64,000 nt of DNA from Gracilariopsis chorda (GCA_003194525.1 NBIV01000123.1:62001-126000); one strand, 5' to 3'; counted from the first letter of the stretch, positions 22,601 through 33,227 are shown. Notes: generated by a model from the sequence alone, not told the origin. Translations and numbers: made by a program.

Positions 22601-24991
22601 ACAAAGCGTCGGCCTGGGTGTTCTGCGCGCCCTTTTCATAAATGACTTGAAAGTCATATTCCACGATGCGGAGTCTCCAGCGCATGAGGCGTCCCGACGG
22701 GTCGGAGATATTCATCAACCACCTCAATGAGGAATGATCCGTGTACACGGTGAAGTGAATTCCCATAAGGTAGGGGCGCAGAGTGGTCATCGCCCATACG
22801 ACGGCGAGGCACTCTTTCTCCGATACGGAGTAGTTCCGCTCATGAACATTGAGCGAACGTGACCAATAACCAATTGGATGTCGTTCCCCCTCGGGGGTGG
22901 TTTGAAAAAGAGCACACCCGACTTGGTAGTCGCTCGAGTCCGTATCTACGGAGTATGGCAACCCAAGTTTTGGGAGATGTAGGATTGGTGCTGATGTGAC
23001 AGCCTCCTTTAAGGAGTTAAAAGCTTCCGATTGTTCGGGCGTAAATGTTCCCAGTTTTGGGGGGTTCCCCTTTCGCAACAACGCGTTCAGGGGCGCCGCG
23101 GTATCCGAAAAGTTTGGGATGAACCGTCGATAGACGTTGACCAGCCCCAAAAAGGAGCGCAGTTCCGTTTGAGTACGGGGTTCTTTCGCCTCAACGATGG
23201 ATTTGACTCGAGCTTTCTCGATTGCTAACCGTCCAGGACGGATAATGTGACCCAGATACTTCACAGTATCTGTGAAGAACTCGCATTTCCTCAACTTGAG
23301 GGTAATTCCCGCATCGTGGAGTACGGCCAGCACGTCTCGGACGTGAGTGAGATGGTCGTCCAACGAGTTGGAGAAGATGATAATATCATCAAGGTAGACC
23401 AGACAGCTCCGCCACTTAAAGCAGTTGAGTAGAATATCTACTGCACGCTGAAAGGTGGTGGGGGCGTTGGTTAACCCAAATGGCATCCGCTTGAAGCGGT
23501 ACGTTCCTGCGTGGCAGGTGAATGCGGTTTTGTCGCGATCCTCCTGTCTGACAGGTACTTGCCAATATCCTCAATGGGCATCAAGGGCCGTGAACACGGT
23601 GGCGTCTCCAAGGAAGTCAATGCACTCGTCCATACGAGGGATAGGGTACTTGTCCCTAACGGTCACGGCATTGAGCCGGCGGTAGTCGACACAGAACCTC
23701 CGGGTTCCGTCGGCCTTTAAATCCAGTACAACTGGGGATGCCCAGGGTGATTGAGCGGGCTCAATCACACCTGCGCGAAGCATCTTGTCCACTTGGGACT
23801 GCTCCTCTTCCCGAGCTTTCGGACCTGCCCTGTAAGGGGGTTGTGCAACCGGTCGCGCGCCGGGGATTAAATCGATCCGGTGTTCCGTTGCATTAATCTC
23901 GCCGAGCGAGCCATCCCACGTTGTGGTGAATTCCCGTAACATTGTACGGAGTTTATCGTGGTGCGACTCTAGCACGTGGCCGAAGTCCAGCGCTTCAAGT
24001 GCCTTTTCCGGATCAATCTGGTCGTTGCTCGATGGAGAATTGTCCTGTGGAACAGGTGTGGCTCGAAATTCCGAGTTACTCGGTATGTCCGACGCTGAAG
24101 TAGCGGTCTCCTCCCCCTCCTTAGACTTGACGTCTTCGGAAGGCGGGGCGAACTCTTCAGAAGAGGTGGTAACTCCGAGTACATCGGCGGCTGTCATCTT
24201 CGTGGGCAGCACTCCCATAGGATGGGGGGTTACAATCCCAATTACTTGGTGTTTTACCAGATACTGGGGGTGTTTGCCAAGGTTGGGAACCAATATCCGG
24301 AAAGGAACATCCGGGGAAATGGAGACAATTCCATTAGCCAGCGCCAGCTGGGATTTCTCGTACAACGAGGCGAGGGGTTGTATAACCCGAAGACCGTGTT
24401 GACGGGAATTTACCTGCACCCAGGCTTGGGACTCAGGTGGTATAGAAACTGAGGCGGCGACGTGGTGCTTGGATGACTCGCGGGACGCGGGCGGTGGTTC
24501 CTGCGCAGCAGGGAGCGGAACTTGTTTCCGAGAGGACCGCTTTAGCGGGCCGCGAACAATCGGAACCGACGATTCATTGTCAAGTTCTACACGCCTGAGG
24601 CGGGGCATGATTGCGTCGACAAATCTGTCACAGTAATCACATCCCGGTATGACTGGTGATGCCAATGAACGGCAAACGATGAAGTCCAACTTCACCACAG
24701 AGGTACCAAGTCTCACGACGAGGTCTACTGTGGCCAACGTTTGTAACGGATTGTTGTTCGCATCCGAAATGTCGGGGACCGCGTCAGAGCGGATACGCGA
24801 CCGCACAAGCGGGGGTAACAATGATTCCACAACAAAGTTGGGGCCTGCACCTGTATCCAGGACGGTGAGAACTTCACCATAAACTGGGGATCAAGGCCAA
24901 GGTCGGCATAGACCTTATAGTTGCGCTTGGCCAAAACTAAGACTCTACCAAAAATCCGGGGATTTTTACTCCGTATCCACGGGCGACGCAA
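19668..24991 (-). other. pol: pol region of chromovirus 1 with C-terminal chromodomain (fossil, a few breaks)
   Basis: Parts in element order. Aspartic protease around 24.6-24.9 kb. Reverse transcriptase about 24.0-23.1 kb, with VLDLKADGTRRFCVDYRRLN, MPFGLTNAPTTFQRA and the YLDD active site. RNase H about 23.0-22.6 kb, with DTDSSDYQVGCALFQ and YTDHSSLRWL. Integrase about 22.3-21.4 kb, with an HHCC zinc region and DLLGP, DNGKQF and HPQCNGQVERFNR catalytic motifs. The chromodomain lies near 19.7-19.85 kb (VDRLVGHTWDQDGILQYRVR, then WYGYDPSGDTWEPIEHL). Chromodomains of this group steer integration to chromatin marks. The order RT-RH-IN-chromodomain defines a Ty3/gypsy chromovirus. Confidence 0.88.
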
Positions 24992-25094
24992 CCACCGAGG
25001 TGCGCAGAGTCCACGTCAGCGGTGTCTTTGCTCGAGAGGACTTTCACCGGGGAGCGAGGCGAGGACGCCTCTCCAAAAGGGGAGACTCCCTCAG

Positions 25095-27269
25095 TTAGTT
25101 TTCCGCCTTCGGCGGTGGGGTGGTTTCCTCGACAACGAGTGCTTCATCCCGTTGACGGGGGTTTCTATCCGCATAAGTTGGGGTTGCAACGGATGGTTGC
25201 GTGATCTCCCGAATCGGGGTATATGAAGCTTGCCGCGCACGCGGGGTCTGTGGTAGGGCATGGGAAAAGTCCGTTTTAGCACGGAGATAGGAAGCCGTCG
25301 GGGCGGAACGTTTCTCCTCTGCAGTGAGGGCCTCATAATTTGCCTCTACCTTGGCCATATCCTTCAGTGGACAAATACACTGGGGTGAGGTATGGCCATG
25401 GGCATAGCACAGGTGGCAAATGAGAGCCAATACCGCGACACGCGGATTATTATTCCGAGTATCGGAGAAGCGAACCGCAGGGCGGGTCTCAGTCCATCCA
25501 GGCCGTTGATAACGGGATTGACCGTTTGAAATCGGGAGTCGTTGGGGTTGGACCCGACTGTTACCACCGTACAAAACAGGGTCTTCCGTTCCCGTATCAC
25601 GGGTCATCTCCGTCGTTGACGGCAAATAACTGGTGGGTATCGACACACCATCCCCCTGCACTAAATGCACGGTATCAAATCCCTGTCCAGGGTTCCCATC
25701 CGCAGTGAGCGGGAGTGAAAAAGCTTCGCTTTCCAGCAACAACGCTTTGGCGGATTTAAACCGATTGTTCGGAGTTCTTGCACGGAGTGCATCCCCGTCT
25801 GCTCGAGCGTGTTGGACCAGCTCGAGATAGGTGATCCTCCGCTTGTCCTCCCGATAACGGGTAACTAAACTCCGGATTGCCGGGTCAAGACCGTCGATGA
25901 ACATGGTACTGCGCTCCCCAGCGGGGTATACGTTACCACGTCTGTGGAAAGCCTTGTTAAGGCGCACCGAGTAATCGGTCTCGGTCTCTCCAGCACGCTG
26001 GCGTGTATCTCGCAAAGCGAGGATAACCTGCTGAATAGCGGTGTTTGTGGCGTAGGAGTGCAGTAAATACTGCACAGCCTCTGGCCAGCAAGTAACTCCT
26101 CCCTCGGAGGCACGAGAAGATCCTCTGACAGAGTTGTATTGGTCCTCCGCCACTCTCCGTAAGAAATACGGTAAAGCCAAATAGGCTTGTCCCTCATTCA
26201 TACCGAGGATATCGGCCTCCGCTACAAAGCGGGATAGGAAATCCAGTACTAGGACTGGGTCCTCTCCCGTAAAATACTGGTTGCGGAGCGAGAGCTCCAT
26301 TCGCTTAATGCATTCTCGCACCTTTCCCGTACCACGGGGCGTACGTCCAAGTGACGAGACTTCGAGCCGGTAGTACCGGTATGATAAAAGCTTCCGGTAA
26401 TCTGGGTTTGTTGGTTTCAATTCCCGAAGACCGGGGTGTCTTCTCCCCTTCCGGCGGGTTCGGACCACACCTTCAGTGGCCGATGGCCGCTTCGAGCGGG
26501 AGGAGTAGCCTCGCTTCTCGTCCTCCGAGTCGGAGTCCGAGGAGCTCGAGCTAACCGAATGGTTTTGGGATGAGTCCGACGATGTCGAAGAATCGGAGTC
26601 CGAATATTTTTGGTGGTGTTTCCGTCGATGACGGCGTTTCTTCTTCCCAGCAAGCTGGTCGTTGTGCGATGCCTCGTTTACCGGATCATCCGGGGATGGT
26701 TTGTCCATGAGGACGAACTGCTCCAGCGTCTCCAGGCGGGCACCAATCCGATCAAATCGGGCTTCAACTCCTTCGATGAAGGTGGCGGGTTGTCCCAAAC
26801 TCTCCAACACGGAGTTGACGTCAGACCGTAAAATACGGAGGTCTTCGGCAACCTCCTTTACAGGGATTGCCAAGACCACCTTTTGGAGGGATTTTAGTTC
26901 CCCTACAAGGGTGTCATGGGCGGGCCACAGAGCGCAGACCTGGGATTCCAGGGGAGTCCCCTGGGGGTTGTTATCGCCCGTTCCACGGGGGCTTGAAGCC
27001 GCGACAGCGGGAGCAGGCCGGGGTGCCTGGGGCACTGCGGCAACAGCCGGAGTCGATGCTGCATTCCCCTGCGGGGGTGATAACGAGGGCAAAAGGAGGT
27101 TCCGGGGTTCCCGGTCGGGGGTATCATTCCGCGATGAAGCGGCGCCAGTACGGCTGGAACTTGTCCGTATAGGGATACGGGGTACGAACCGAACTTCGGA
27201 AGTGTCCGCGTTGTCGCGGGAGCGACTACGCGTAACCACTGGCTCCGCTTCGGAGGGATTTCTCGACAT
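25095..27269 (-). CDS. gag: gag region of chromovirus 1
   Basis: 724 codons open. Low-complexity N-terminus, a Lys/Arg/Ser-rich block, then a retrotransposon gag core (RNQYFTGEDPVLVLDFLSRF, SYATNTAIQQVILALRD, RAGETETDYSVRLNKAF, MFIDGLDPAIRSLV), and a C-terminal CHLCYAHGHTSPQC segment resembling a worn zinc knuckle. It would supply the capsid. Clearly related in layout to the gag at 46.4-48.6 kb. Confidence 0.85.
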   Translation of the reverse strand: MSRNPSEAEPVVTRSRSRDNADTSEVRFVPRIPIRTSSSRTGAASSRNDTPDREPRNLLLPSLSPPQGNAASTPAVAAVPQAPRPAPAVAASSPRGTGDNNPQGTPLESQVCALWPAHDTLVGELKSLQKVVLAIPVKEVAEDLRILRSDVNSVLESLGQPATFIEGVEARFDRIGARLETLEQFVLMDKPSPDDPVNEASHNDQLAGKKKRRHRRKHHQKYSDSDSSTSSDSSQNHSVSSSSSDSDSEDEKRGYSSRSKRPSATEGVVRTRRKGRRHPGLRELKPTNPDYRKLLSYRYYRLEVSSLGRTPRGTGKVRECIKRMELSLRNQYFTGEDPVLVLDFLSRFVAEADILGMNEGQAYLALPYFLRRVAEDQYNSVRGSSRASEGGVTCWPEAVQYLLHSYATNTAIQQVILALRDTRQRAGETETDYSVRLNKAFHRRGNVYPAGERSTMFIDGLDPAIRSLVTRYREDKRRITYLELVQHARADGDALRARTPNNRFKSAKALLLESEAFSLPLTADGNPGQGFDTVHLVQGDGVSIPTSYLPSTTEMTRDTGTEDPVLYGGNSRVQPQRLPISNGQSRYQRPGWTETRPAVRFSDTRNNNPRVAVLALICHLCYAHGHTSPQCICPLKDMAKVEANYEALTAEEKRSAPTASYLRAKTDFSHALPQTPRARQASYTPIREITQPSVATPTYADRNPRQRDEALVVEETTPPPKAEN

Positions 27270-27353
27270 GAGAAAACACCGTTACGACGGGAAACGATAA
27301 CGGAACTTCTGGTGAATGAAAACAAACCTCGTAAGAGGGAAAACCAAAACCGA

Positions 27354-27371
27354 TTCTAGGTCGGGAGACCA
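27354..27371 (-). other. Primer-binding site of chromovirus 1
   Basis: 18 nt reading TGGTCTCCCGACCTAGAA in element sense, three bases after the 5' LTR. It begins with TGG as expected for the complement of a tRNA CCA end. Identical 18 nt occur at the same place in chromovirus 2 (48731-48748), although the flanking bases differ. The complementary tRNA would end in a TCGGGAG acceptor strand plus ACCA; I cannot name it. Confidence 0.75.
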
Positions 27372-27374
27372 CTT

Positions 27375-28200
27375 TGTGGTGCAATGCCCCAAAGGGGAAA
27401 AACACCGAAATACGTCCAGGATCTTCCTCTCACGAGGTGAACCCAGTTTGGTAGAGCCCTCCCAGAGGCGTCACGGCGAAGCCGGTTTGTAAGACCAGGG
27501 ACACCTGTCGCGACTTGCGCAGGGAGGTGAAGGCGAAGAATCAGTATCCGCGTGAGCGGGGTGTGATCCTCAGTAGAGGTCTGTTTCCACGTAAGTGGGG
27601 GTGTGTGAGCGGGTGCGCACACGAGGGCCGCGGATAGTGGGAGGTGCTACCCTAAAAAGGGGAAAAAGGAACGGCGAAGAGGAGGAAGAGAGGGCGAAGT
27701 GAGTCGCGAGAGCGACGGGGACGAACGGCGATGCCGGTAACAATATCTCTATACAGGGTGAAACACCAATGCAATTGGAAGAATTATACTCGCAGTGATG
27801 GGTCCCGTTAGATGTGCAAGGGGATTAGATGTCCCGTGGTTCACGGCGTTTCCCTCCAAGGAGGAGTAGAGCACGCGCCCAAGCGGTAACAACTAGAGCC
27901 AATTCCCCAGGTTGGGGTCCCTTGTTGGGGAAGGTTTACTGGTGCTACGGCACTGCACCGTCGCACTAAGTACTAGCTTCCCAGAAATGGGTGTGAAAAA
28001 AAAAAAAACATATTAACTAAAATACTCCACATTTCGTGGCAACATCCACTACTGTGGCCCACCGCCAATTGGCCCAAAACTGTGTCCCACGTGTCCATAC
28101 CCACCATTGTGGGGCGTAGTTCATATACACACTACACAACCGATAATATCGGGAAAACGATCAAGTAACAAGAATCCCTCCGTGAGGGCGTTGCACTTCA
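27375..28200 (-). repeat. 5' LTR of chromovirus 1
   Basis: On plus it starts TGTGGTGCAATGCCC and ends GGGCGTTGCACTTCA, so the ends are inverted copies of each other. Matches 16805-17632 throughout. Confidence 0.92.
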
Positions 28201-29637
28201 GAGGACTTCAGGGGGAGAATAGTTCAAATTGTTTGGAATTCTTATCCTCATGACTCGTATTGAGTTCTCTAACAGACGGGATCTTTGGAGCCTCGAGCCT
28301 TTTTCTAAGTTTATTACTCAGCCAAATATTGGTCTTGCGATGTCACGGAACATATTTGAAATGCTTAGAAGTTCAATATGCTTCAGCCAAAATGGTGTGA
28401 CTGAAGAGCAGGGAATCGCGCGTTGGTCCTTCGTAACAGATTTCGTGAAGGCAATCAATGACCATCGTCGGTCTTTTTTCACGCCATCACATGCGTTATG
28501 TGTTGACGAAGGAATGTCACGATGGTACGGATTAGGCGGTAATTGGATTGATGTCGGGCTTCCACACTATACGGCATTAGACAGAAAGCCGGAAAATGGT
28601 CTTGAACTGAAGGCCGTATGTTGTGCACGAAGTGGCATAATGCTGAACATTGAGCTCAATATGGGTGCAAATATTCCGGAACAAGTTTTTGATTCTGATA
28701 ACGCCCATGGAACGGCAGTCTTTCTTCGCTTAGTGCAACCATGGTTTGGATCAGAAAGGTTGGTATTTGCGGATTCCTTTTTTGCGTCTGTCAGTACCGC
28801 GAAAGCTTTACTGGAGTTGTCAAAAATGCTATTCGTGAATATCCCATGACACATCTCTCCGAAACTACTTTATCGGACAGGGGAAATTTTGTATCTATGC
28901 TTTCGAAAGGAAGCATTATCAATAATGATATAATGGCTGTAATGTGGATGGACAGAGAAAGAAGGTATTTCGTATCAACCTCTGGCACGGTTAATCCTGG
29001 CTGTCCTATTATTCGAGAAAGGTGGAGACGGGAGGGAAATATTTCTAAGAAAGTGGAAATGGAGGTCGCAATTCCCGAAATGTGTGAAGAGTATTACAAA
29101 AACTGTTCATTGGTCGATCGCCATAACAGATGCAGACAAGATGATCTCAATCTGGAGAAGAGAATTGAAGTGAAAGAGTGGTCATTTCGAGTGAACTGCT
29201 CTCTTTTATCGATTTGTATTGTGGACGCCTGGAAGTTGTACAAAGCCGCAAATGGAACCAGAAACGTGAAAAGTCCGCACTACTTCTATTGCCAATTGGC
29301 TGATGAACTAATTGAGAATACATGGGATACCACAGGTTACATGAGTAGAGATGAGCAAGAATGTGAAAATGTTCATGAGAAGCCAATGTTTGCAGGCACT
29401 GGCTTGCATTTAATGCAGACGAATAGAAGGAGAAAAAACAAGGATGGCAAGATTACAAAAGCTTTATATCAAGGACGATGCAATTTCTGCAAAGGTAATA
29501 CAAAGTCCAAGTTTTTATGTTCTGGCTGCTATATCAGAAAGGAAAAAGAAGTGTTTTTATGTCACACTGGTACTAATAGAGATTATTTTATGAAACACAT
29601 TGCAGAGTGTCACGGTATAATGAAGTTCAGAAGCTGA
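28201..29637 (+). pseudogene. piggyBac-like transposase (DDE_Tnp_1_7), catalytic domain and C-terminal Cys-rich region
   Basis: 28229-28849 reads LFGILILMTRIEFSNRRDLW, AMSRNIFEMLRSSICF, then HALCVDEGMSRWYG, matching the piggyBac catalytic core (first acid in the CVDEGMSRWYG motif, normally lsiDEsM..fkGR) and VFADSFFASVSTAKALLE, the D-containing FaDRFF motif. The frame then ends at 28849, and the protein continues in a second frame from about 28805 to 29637: SFTGVVKNAIREYP, VDRHNRCRQDDL (normally vDr.dq......), YFYCQLADELIENTW and a closing Cys-rich finger (CNFCKGNTKSKFLCSGC). So there is one frameshift around 28.80-28.85 kb, plus loss of the junction with the N-terminus. This is a clear family match although the gene is dead. 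Confidence 0.88.
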
Positions 29638-30119
29638 TGAAGATGTCCACAACCTTGTCAACCTTGGTTTTTTATATTAAAAATCTATGTTTGAATGCAA
29701 AAGTTTACAATAAGTTCATTTTACCTTTAGCCCCCTACTAATTCAATCCGCATTATTTAGACATGCTAGATTATTTAAACTCTTTTACGAAACTGCCCCT
29801 TTAACAGATGTCACCGTACTCTTTCTGCTGTTCAAGTGGGTGTTATAAACGTTCTGAGAGTTTAAAGATATTTAGAATTCATCGAGCTCCCGAAGGAGTT
29901 TTGGAGTTTTATGAAACCCAGCGAAGTTCGAACTCATGTTTTGTTGCTCGAATGTGACCTGACGACCACTGAGCTGCTGTTATGGCTCAGTAGTCGTCTT
30001 CTATAAGTACTTAAAGTTGAAAGACCACCCGGGTGGCCATGTTTCAAGTTCAAAGTTTGAAATGTGGGGCCATGCGGATCAGATTTCAATTTTTTTTTAA
30101 TTTTGCGTGCCGTTGCGCT

Positions 30120-30159
30120 GACCTCATATGAGGTCAGCGCACCGGTCCGATAGACACTA
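30120..30159 (-). repeat. Right end of the piggyBac-like element
   Basis: Inverted counterpart of 16219-16253. The palindrome here extends to GCTGACCTCATATGAGGTCAGC, longer than on the left. Two further short inverted CCATCAC/GTGATGG stretches lie just outside. Confidence 0.65.
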
Positions 30160-30223
30160 GGAGGAGGTGATGGCGAAAAGCCATCACTTAAGTAGGCATG
30201 ACCCCCGGTGTCTAACACTGGGG

Positions 30224-31029
30224 TGTACAGCGCACCACACGTGGTACTTCCCAGATCGGGAGGTGCAGGAGTCTCCTAATGAGGAAAATACTCCTAAAGT
30301 AAAAAGAAAATAGCCCAAAATACTGGGAAATTCCTATGCAACCATCCATCCATGCCGATATCTTCCGGGTTACCAAGTATTGGTACACTTCAGACCCATA
30401 TCCACTGCCGTGTGTCATCCCAGCAGGGACACTGTATCTCATAACCACCGTTTCCAATGCACACGGGATACATGCGATATATGATCCGCATCTTCGTTAA
30501 GTGTGGTACAACCAATCGGGTGTCAAGTACCAGCGGGGTAGTCCGTTTGGAACACCTTTGGCGGGAGCGCGACGAGGGCTGGAACTGAAGAGTGGAAGTT
30601 GGGTAACCGAATGGGTGTGGCAGAACGAAACCACTACGGGCGCAAGATAACCAGGCGGGCTTACCGTAATCAATTGGTAATATTGTTAGTACGGCGCACA
30701 CGGGTTAATAAAGCCTGAATAGTCTTAGCTAAACCAAGAGCTTGGCTATAGAAACCAGTTGGTATCACACTTAACCAAGAGGTGCTTGCTTTTACCATGC
30801 TTGGTGAGAGAGCACTGCACCCACCTTAAGGGTGAGCGAGCCTCAACCTCAGGTGCATTCGGCTACGTGTCATAAGTTGGGGACGGCCCTACTGTCATGG
30901 CCCCACACCACAGTAGCCGGGTGTCACTACCTATCTAAAATAATTAAATAAATTAGTAAACTAACTAGTTAACCGCTGTAACCCACGTGGCACACTCACC
31001 AATTGGTCCAGCGCGCGTTGCACTGCCCA
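30224..31029 (-). repeat. Probable solo LTR of a related Ty3/gypsy family
   Basis: About 806 bp starting TGTACAGCGC and ending GCACTGCCCA, imperfect inverted ends of LTR type. It holds the same kind of AT-rich stretch followed by a CACGTGG/CACACTCACCAATTGG region near its right end as the LTRs of chromovirus 1 (AATTGG, CGTGG motifs). No coding DNA adjoins it. A target duplication is not clear (TGGGG against TGTGA), so the ends are tentative. It lies in the outer insertion, between the piggyBac-like end and the Harbinger fragment. Confidence 0.45.
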
Positions 31030-31086
31030 TGTGATCAGATCTCACTGTATCACACTAAGTCGCTACAAGTGCATTGCACTACATGG

Positions 31087-31282
31087 TGTATTGCAGTCCA
31101 GGTTCAGGGTGCTACGGAAGGAGATAAGAATGTGGTTCTTGGAGGAGGTAGTGAAAGTGTCTCAAACCTGTGTGGTTCTACATAATTTAATGGTTTGCAT
31201 GCAGCAGGAAGAAGGATTTAAGGAGAGCATACAAGAGGAGGAAGGCGAAATAAAAATACTAAAGGAAGTTTACGAATCGTAA
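31087..31282 (+). pseudogene. Harbinger transposase, C-terminal part, separated by insertion
   Basis: VLQSRFRVLRKEIRMWFLEE then VVKVSQTCVVLHNLMV matches the end of PF04827 transposases (GVLQaRFaivr...W......i...ciiLHNmIve), followed by an acidic tail ending at 31282. It is the piece lacking from the 14.87-15.65 kb segment, on the same strand, and marks the right side of the insertion point. Confidence 0.82.
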
Positions 31283-31589
31283 CAGGGCCTGGTATCAACT
31301 TTGAATGAAGACAATCACCCAGAGACGGAAGAAACGGACGGAACAAACATTGTTAGCTCAAGATAGGAATCGTTTGTGGTAAGAAACGGGTTCGTAATAT
31401 CGGCACTTGGCCATGAAGCACTCAAAGAAGATCTTATCAAACGGTTAGGACATCCGTAGTCCAGGTAATTTTCTCTAGCTTCACTTGAATACCAATAGGA
31501 GTAAAGGGAACCTGTCAGAAGTAGGTTTAGTCTGGGAGGGCTCCCGCTCTCGTATGCCGTTGCCCGTACAGAGCGAGCTCTCAGATCGT

Positions 31590-32717
31590 CTTTAGGGCCT
31601 AACAGAAAAAGTGATTTCATCATCGAGGTCAGTGATTGTGGGCGGGTTCTTTGTTTCTTCCTGTTCATCATTCCATGAGCTCTTCACGCTTTGCGCATTG
31701 CTTCCAATATCGCTTCCCGTGTAAGATTTGGCTCCATATTTTTCATTCTCCGCCGTCGTTTCGTGTGCAGCGCTCGTGAGGCGTTTCAGCAGCGCTTCCC
31801 TCTCTTTGCTCCCTTCTGGCATTACTTGTAGCAGTCGCAGATCATTTTCTTTTCTCTTTCGGGCCTGTCTCTTGCGGCGAAAGCTCTCCATGAACTGGGC
31901 AGCTCATCATATCTCCCCTTGCATCGTGCGAGACACCTTCGTGACCTTTTCTTCCGTGCTGTTCTCTCCTTCTTGCTGGTTTCTTTTCTTGATCCCGACC
32001 GGGCGCTTTCTAGTGTGTTCCACGCCAGTAGCCTCCCCGTCATATCTATCGTCAGATAAATTGTTCTTTTTTCCCTCAGAGTACGTGCGTGTGTGTTGCG
32101 ATTCAGCCTTTACGCGATACTAAGATGGAGCTTTACTAGTCTCGCGGTAGTCGTCCCTGAACTTAGGTTGCCTACTCACAACTTCTGCTGCCTCTACGTT
32201 AAGAAATTCTGGGGCATACTAAAAGATTCCCTTCTTGTCCTTTTTCCCTGCAATCATCCGGTAAAGCTTCATGACCTTGTCCTTTGTATCTTCATCGCTA
32301 ATTCCCGAGATTCTTTGAAATTCAATCTTTTTTCGCCGCGATGTAGTGCTTCGCTGCTCGTGACAGTTGCTCCCATGGATACCGTAGAGAATGCACAGTT
32401 CGTATCATCCTGCACTTGCGGCAGCGTTGTTCAACTCCACTCCGGAATGGCTCTCATTTCTGACTCGGTCCACAAGATGACTGCTCAAACCACGTTTCAC
32501 ATGGTACTGTTGCTTCTCTCGAACTGTAGGACTTACTTCTTCCTTTTATCTGTACATGAGATTGGTCGTTAGTTTTTTCGCGTTTCTTTTTCGTCATTGG
32601 TGTGTTAGAACGTTGACAGTCACTACAGGTCTGGTTTGGCGACGCGTCTACTGGTTCTACGTGCTGTATCGCAGTAGTTTTTTGCAGGGTGAGTTCTGAG
32701 AGATGTGAAATATTCAA
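31590..32717 (-). pseudogene. Harbinger ORF1: Myb/SANT plus NAM-associated-like protein, decayed
   Basis: Minus-strand pieces in order: 32717 downwards, with KGRSKSYSSREATVPCETWF (a worn SANT/Myb helix, compare Y-s-eED..LC.aW); then IEFQRISGISDEDTKDKVMK and a FLNVEAAEVVSRQPKFRDDY segment, which corresponds to the 'rSG.sDeD....A..lY...kk..F.y...w..l...PKF' part of Harbinger ORF1 proteins; then KRPVGIKKRN, and finally 31891-31592 with ESFRRKRQARKRKENDLRLL. ORF1 proteins bind the element ends and help the transposase into the nucleus. Several stops and frame changes are present. Its place inside the TIRs and opposite to the transposase supports the call. Confidence 0.6.
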
Positions 32718-33158
32718 TAGAACTTCAATCTCTGCTGGCTATTTTTTGGAAGGGTTAGAGTCCAACAAACCGTAGAAACATATGAGGTTGCAAAGATGGT
32801 GACGTCGAAGGTCGGTGCGACTGTGAAGGAAGTGGCGACGTGTTTAGGACGGTGGAATGTTATTTCTCCATTGCTTGATATTACTGGGTTACTGCTGCGT
32901 GTGAGGGCTTCGTTTCCGCAATCAAGAGGATAGTGGATCGAAAAGCGTTTCCGGAGCTCTGAGGGTATCGATAGAAGACATTGTGATGTGGCAGAATGCG
33001 AACGTATGATAGACAGGTTGCATCTCTGGAGATTGGTAGAAAAAGCGATAGATAAGTTTGTAACCTTTCCGGCACAGAAATTTGCGGGCGAAAGATAGCG
33101 CAGCTCTTTTATTGGCCAAACGGACATATGACCCGCTGATAAATTTGGCAACTTATGG

Positions 33159-33227
33159 TTTAGCGCAGCCTCTAAAAGTGTCTCTAGACGATTCTCGTTT
33201 CGAGAGAATTTTAGAGGCTGCGCTAAA
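33159..33227 (+). repeat. Perfect 19-bp-stem hairpin in the Harbinger right subterminal region
   Basis: 33159-33177 (TTTAGCGCAGCCTCTAAAA) and 33209-33227 are perfect inverted copies, enclosing a 31-nt loop that itself holds a smaller imperfect stem (TTCTCG/CGAGAGAA). It lies about 80 bp inside the right TIR. Confidence 0.8.

Larger units (their letters stand above)
16805..28200 (-). mobile_element. Ty3/gypsy chromovirus 1 (LTR retrotransposon), inserted in the piggyBac-like element
   Basis: Two LTRs of 826-828 bp (TG...CA ends) bound 11.4 kb. The element reads on the minus strand: 5' LTR at the right, primer-binding site, gag, protease, reverse transcriptase, RNase H, integrase, chromodomain, G-rich polypurine tract, 3' LTR at the left. 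An extra ORF lies antisense between chromodomain and 3' LTR. The LTRs differ at roughly 7-10% of positions by eye, so it is not recent. No calibrated clock is available here. The gag and antisense frames look open; pol has a few breaks. No 5-bp target duplication is visible, so one flank may have changed since insertion. Confidence 0.92.
16219..30159 (+). mobile_element. piggyBac-like DNA transposon, interrupted by a Ty3/gypsy insertion
   Basis: Related inverted ends: at left TAGTGTCTATCTGACC followed by the palindrome GACCTCATATGAGGTC (16238-16253); at right the inverted TAGTGTCTATCGGACC (ending 30159) and the same palindrome at 30120-30135. The left end may extend a few bases outward (CCCTTTAC). 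I could not find a clear TTAA duplication, so the outermost bases are uncertain. Inside are the two halves of a transposase on plus (16328-16804 and 28201-29637). Removing the retroelement leaves about 2.5 kb, a normal piggyBac size. Confidence 0.7.
15650..31083. mobile_element. Unidentified insertion inside the Harbinger element (outer shell of the nest)
   Basis: The Harbinger transposase is interrupted after TGG (15647-15649) and resumes at TGG (31084-31086). The inserted DNA starts GGTGTAGTGCAAAAC and ends, read from the other side, TGTAGTGCAATGC, so the termini share TGTAGTGCAA in inverted orientation. The shell itself is small (about 15650-16218 on the left, 30160-31083 on the right, much of the right being a probable solo LTR) and carries no recognisable gene. 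The left shell has a short CGGGTGT triplicate near 15.75 kb. The family is unknown: a non-autonomous TIR element with a 3-bp duplication would fit. Confidence 0.45.
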
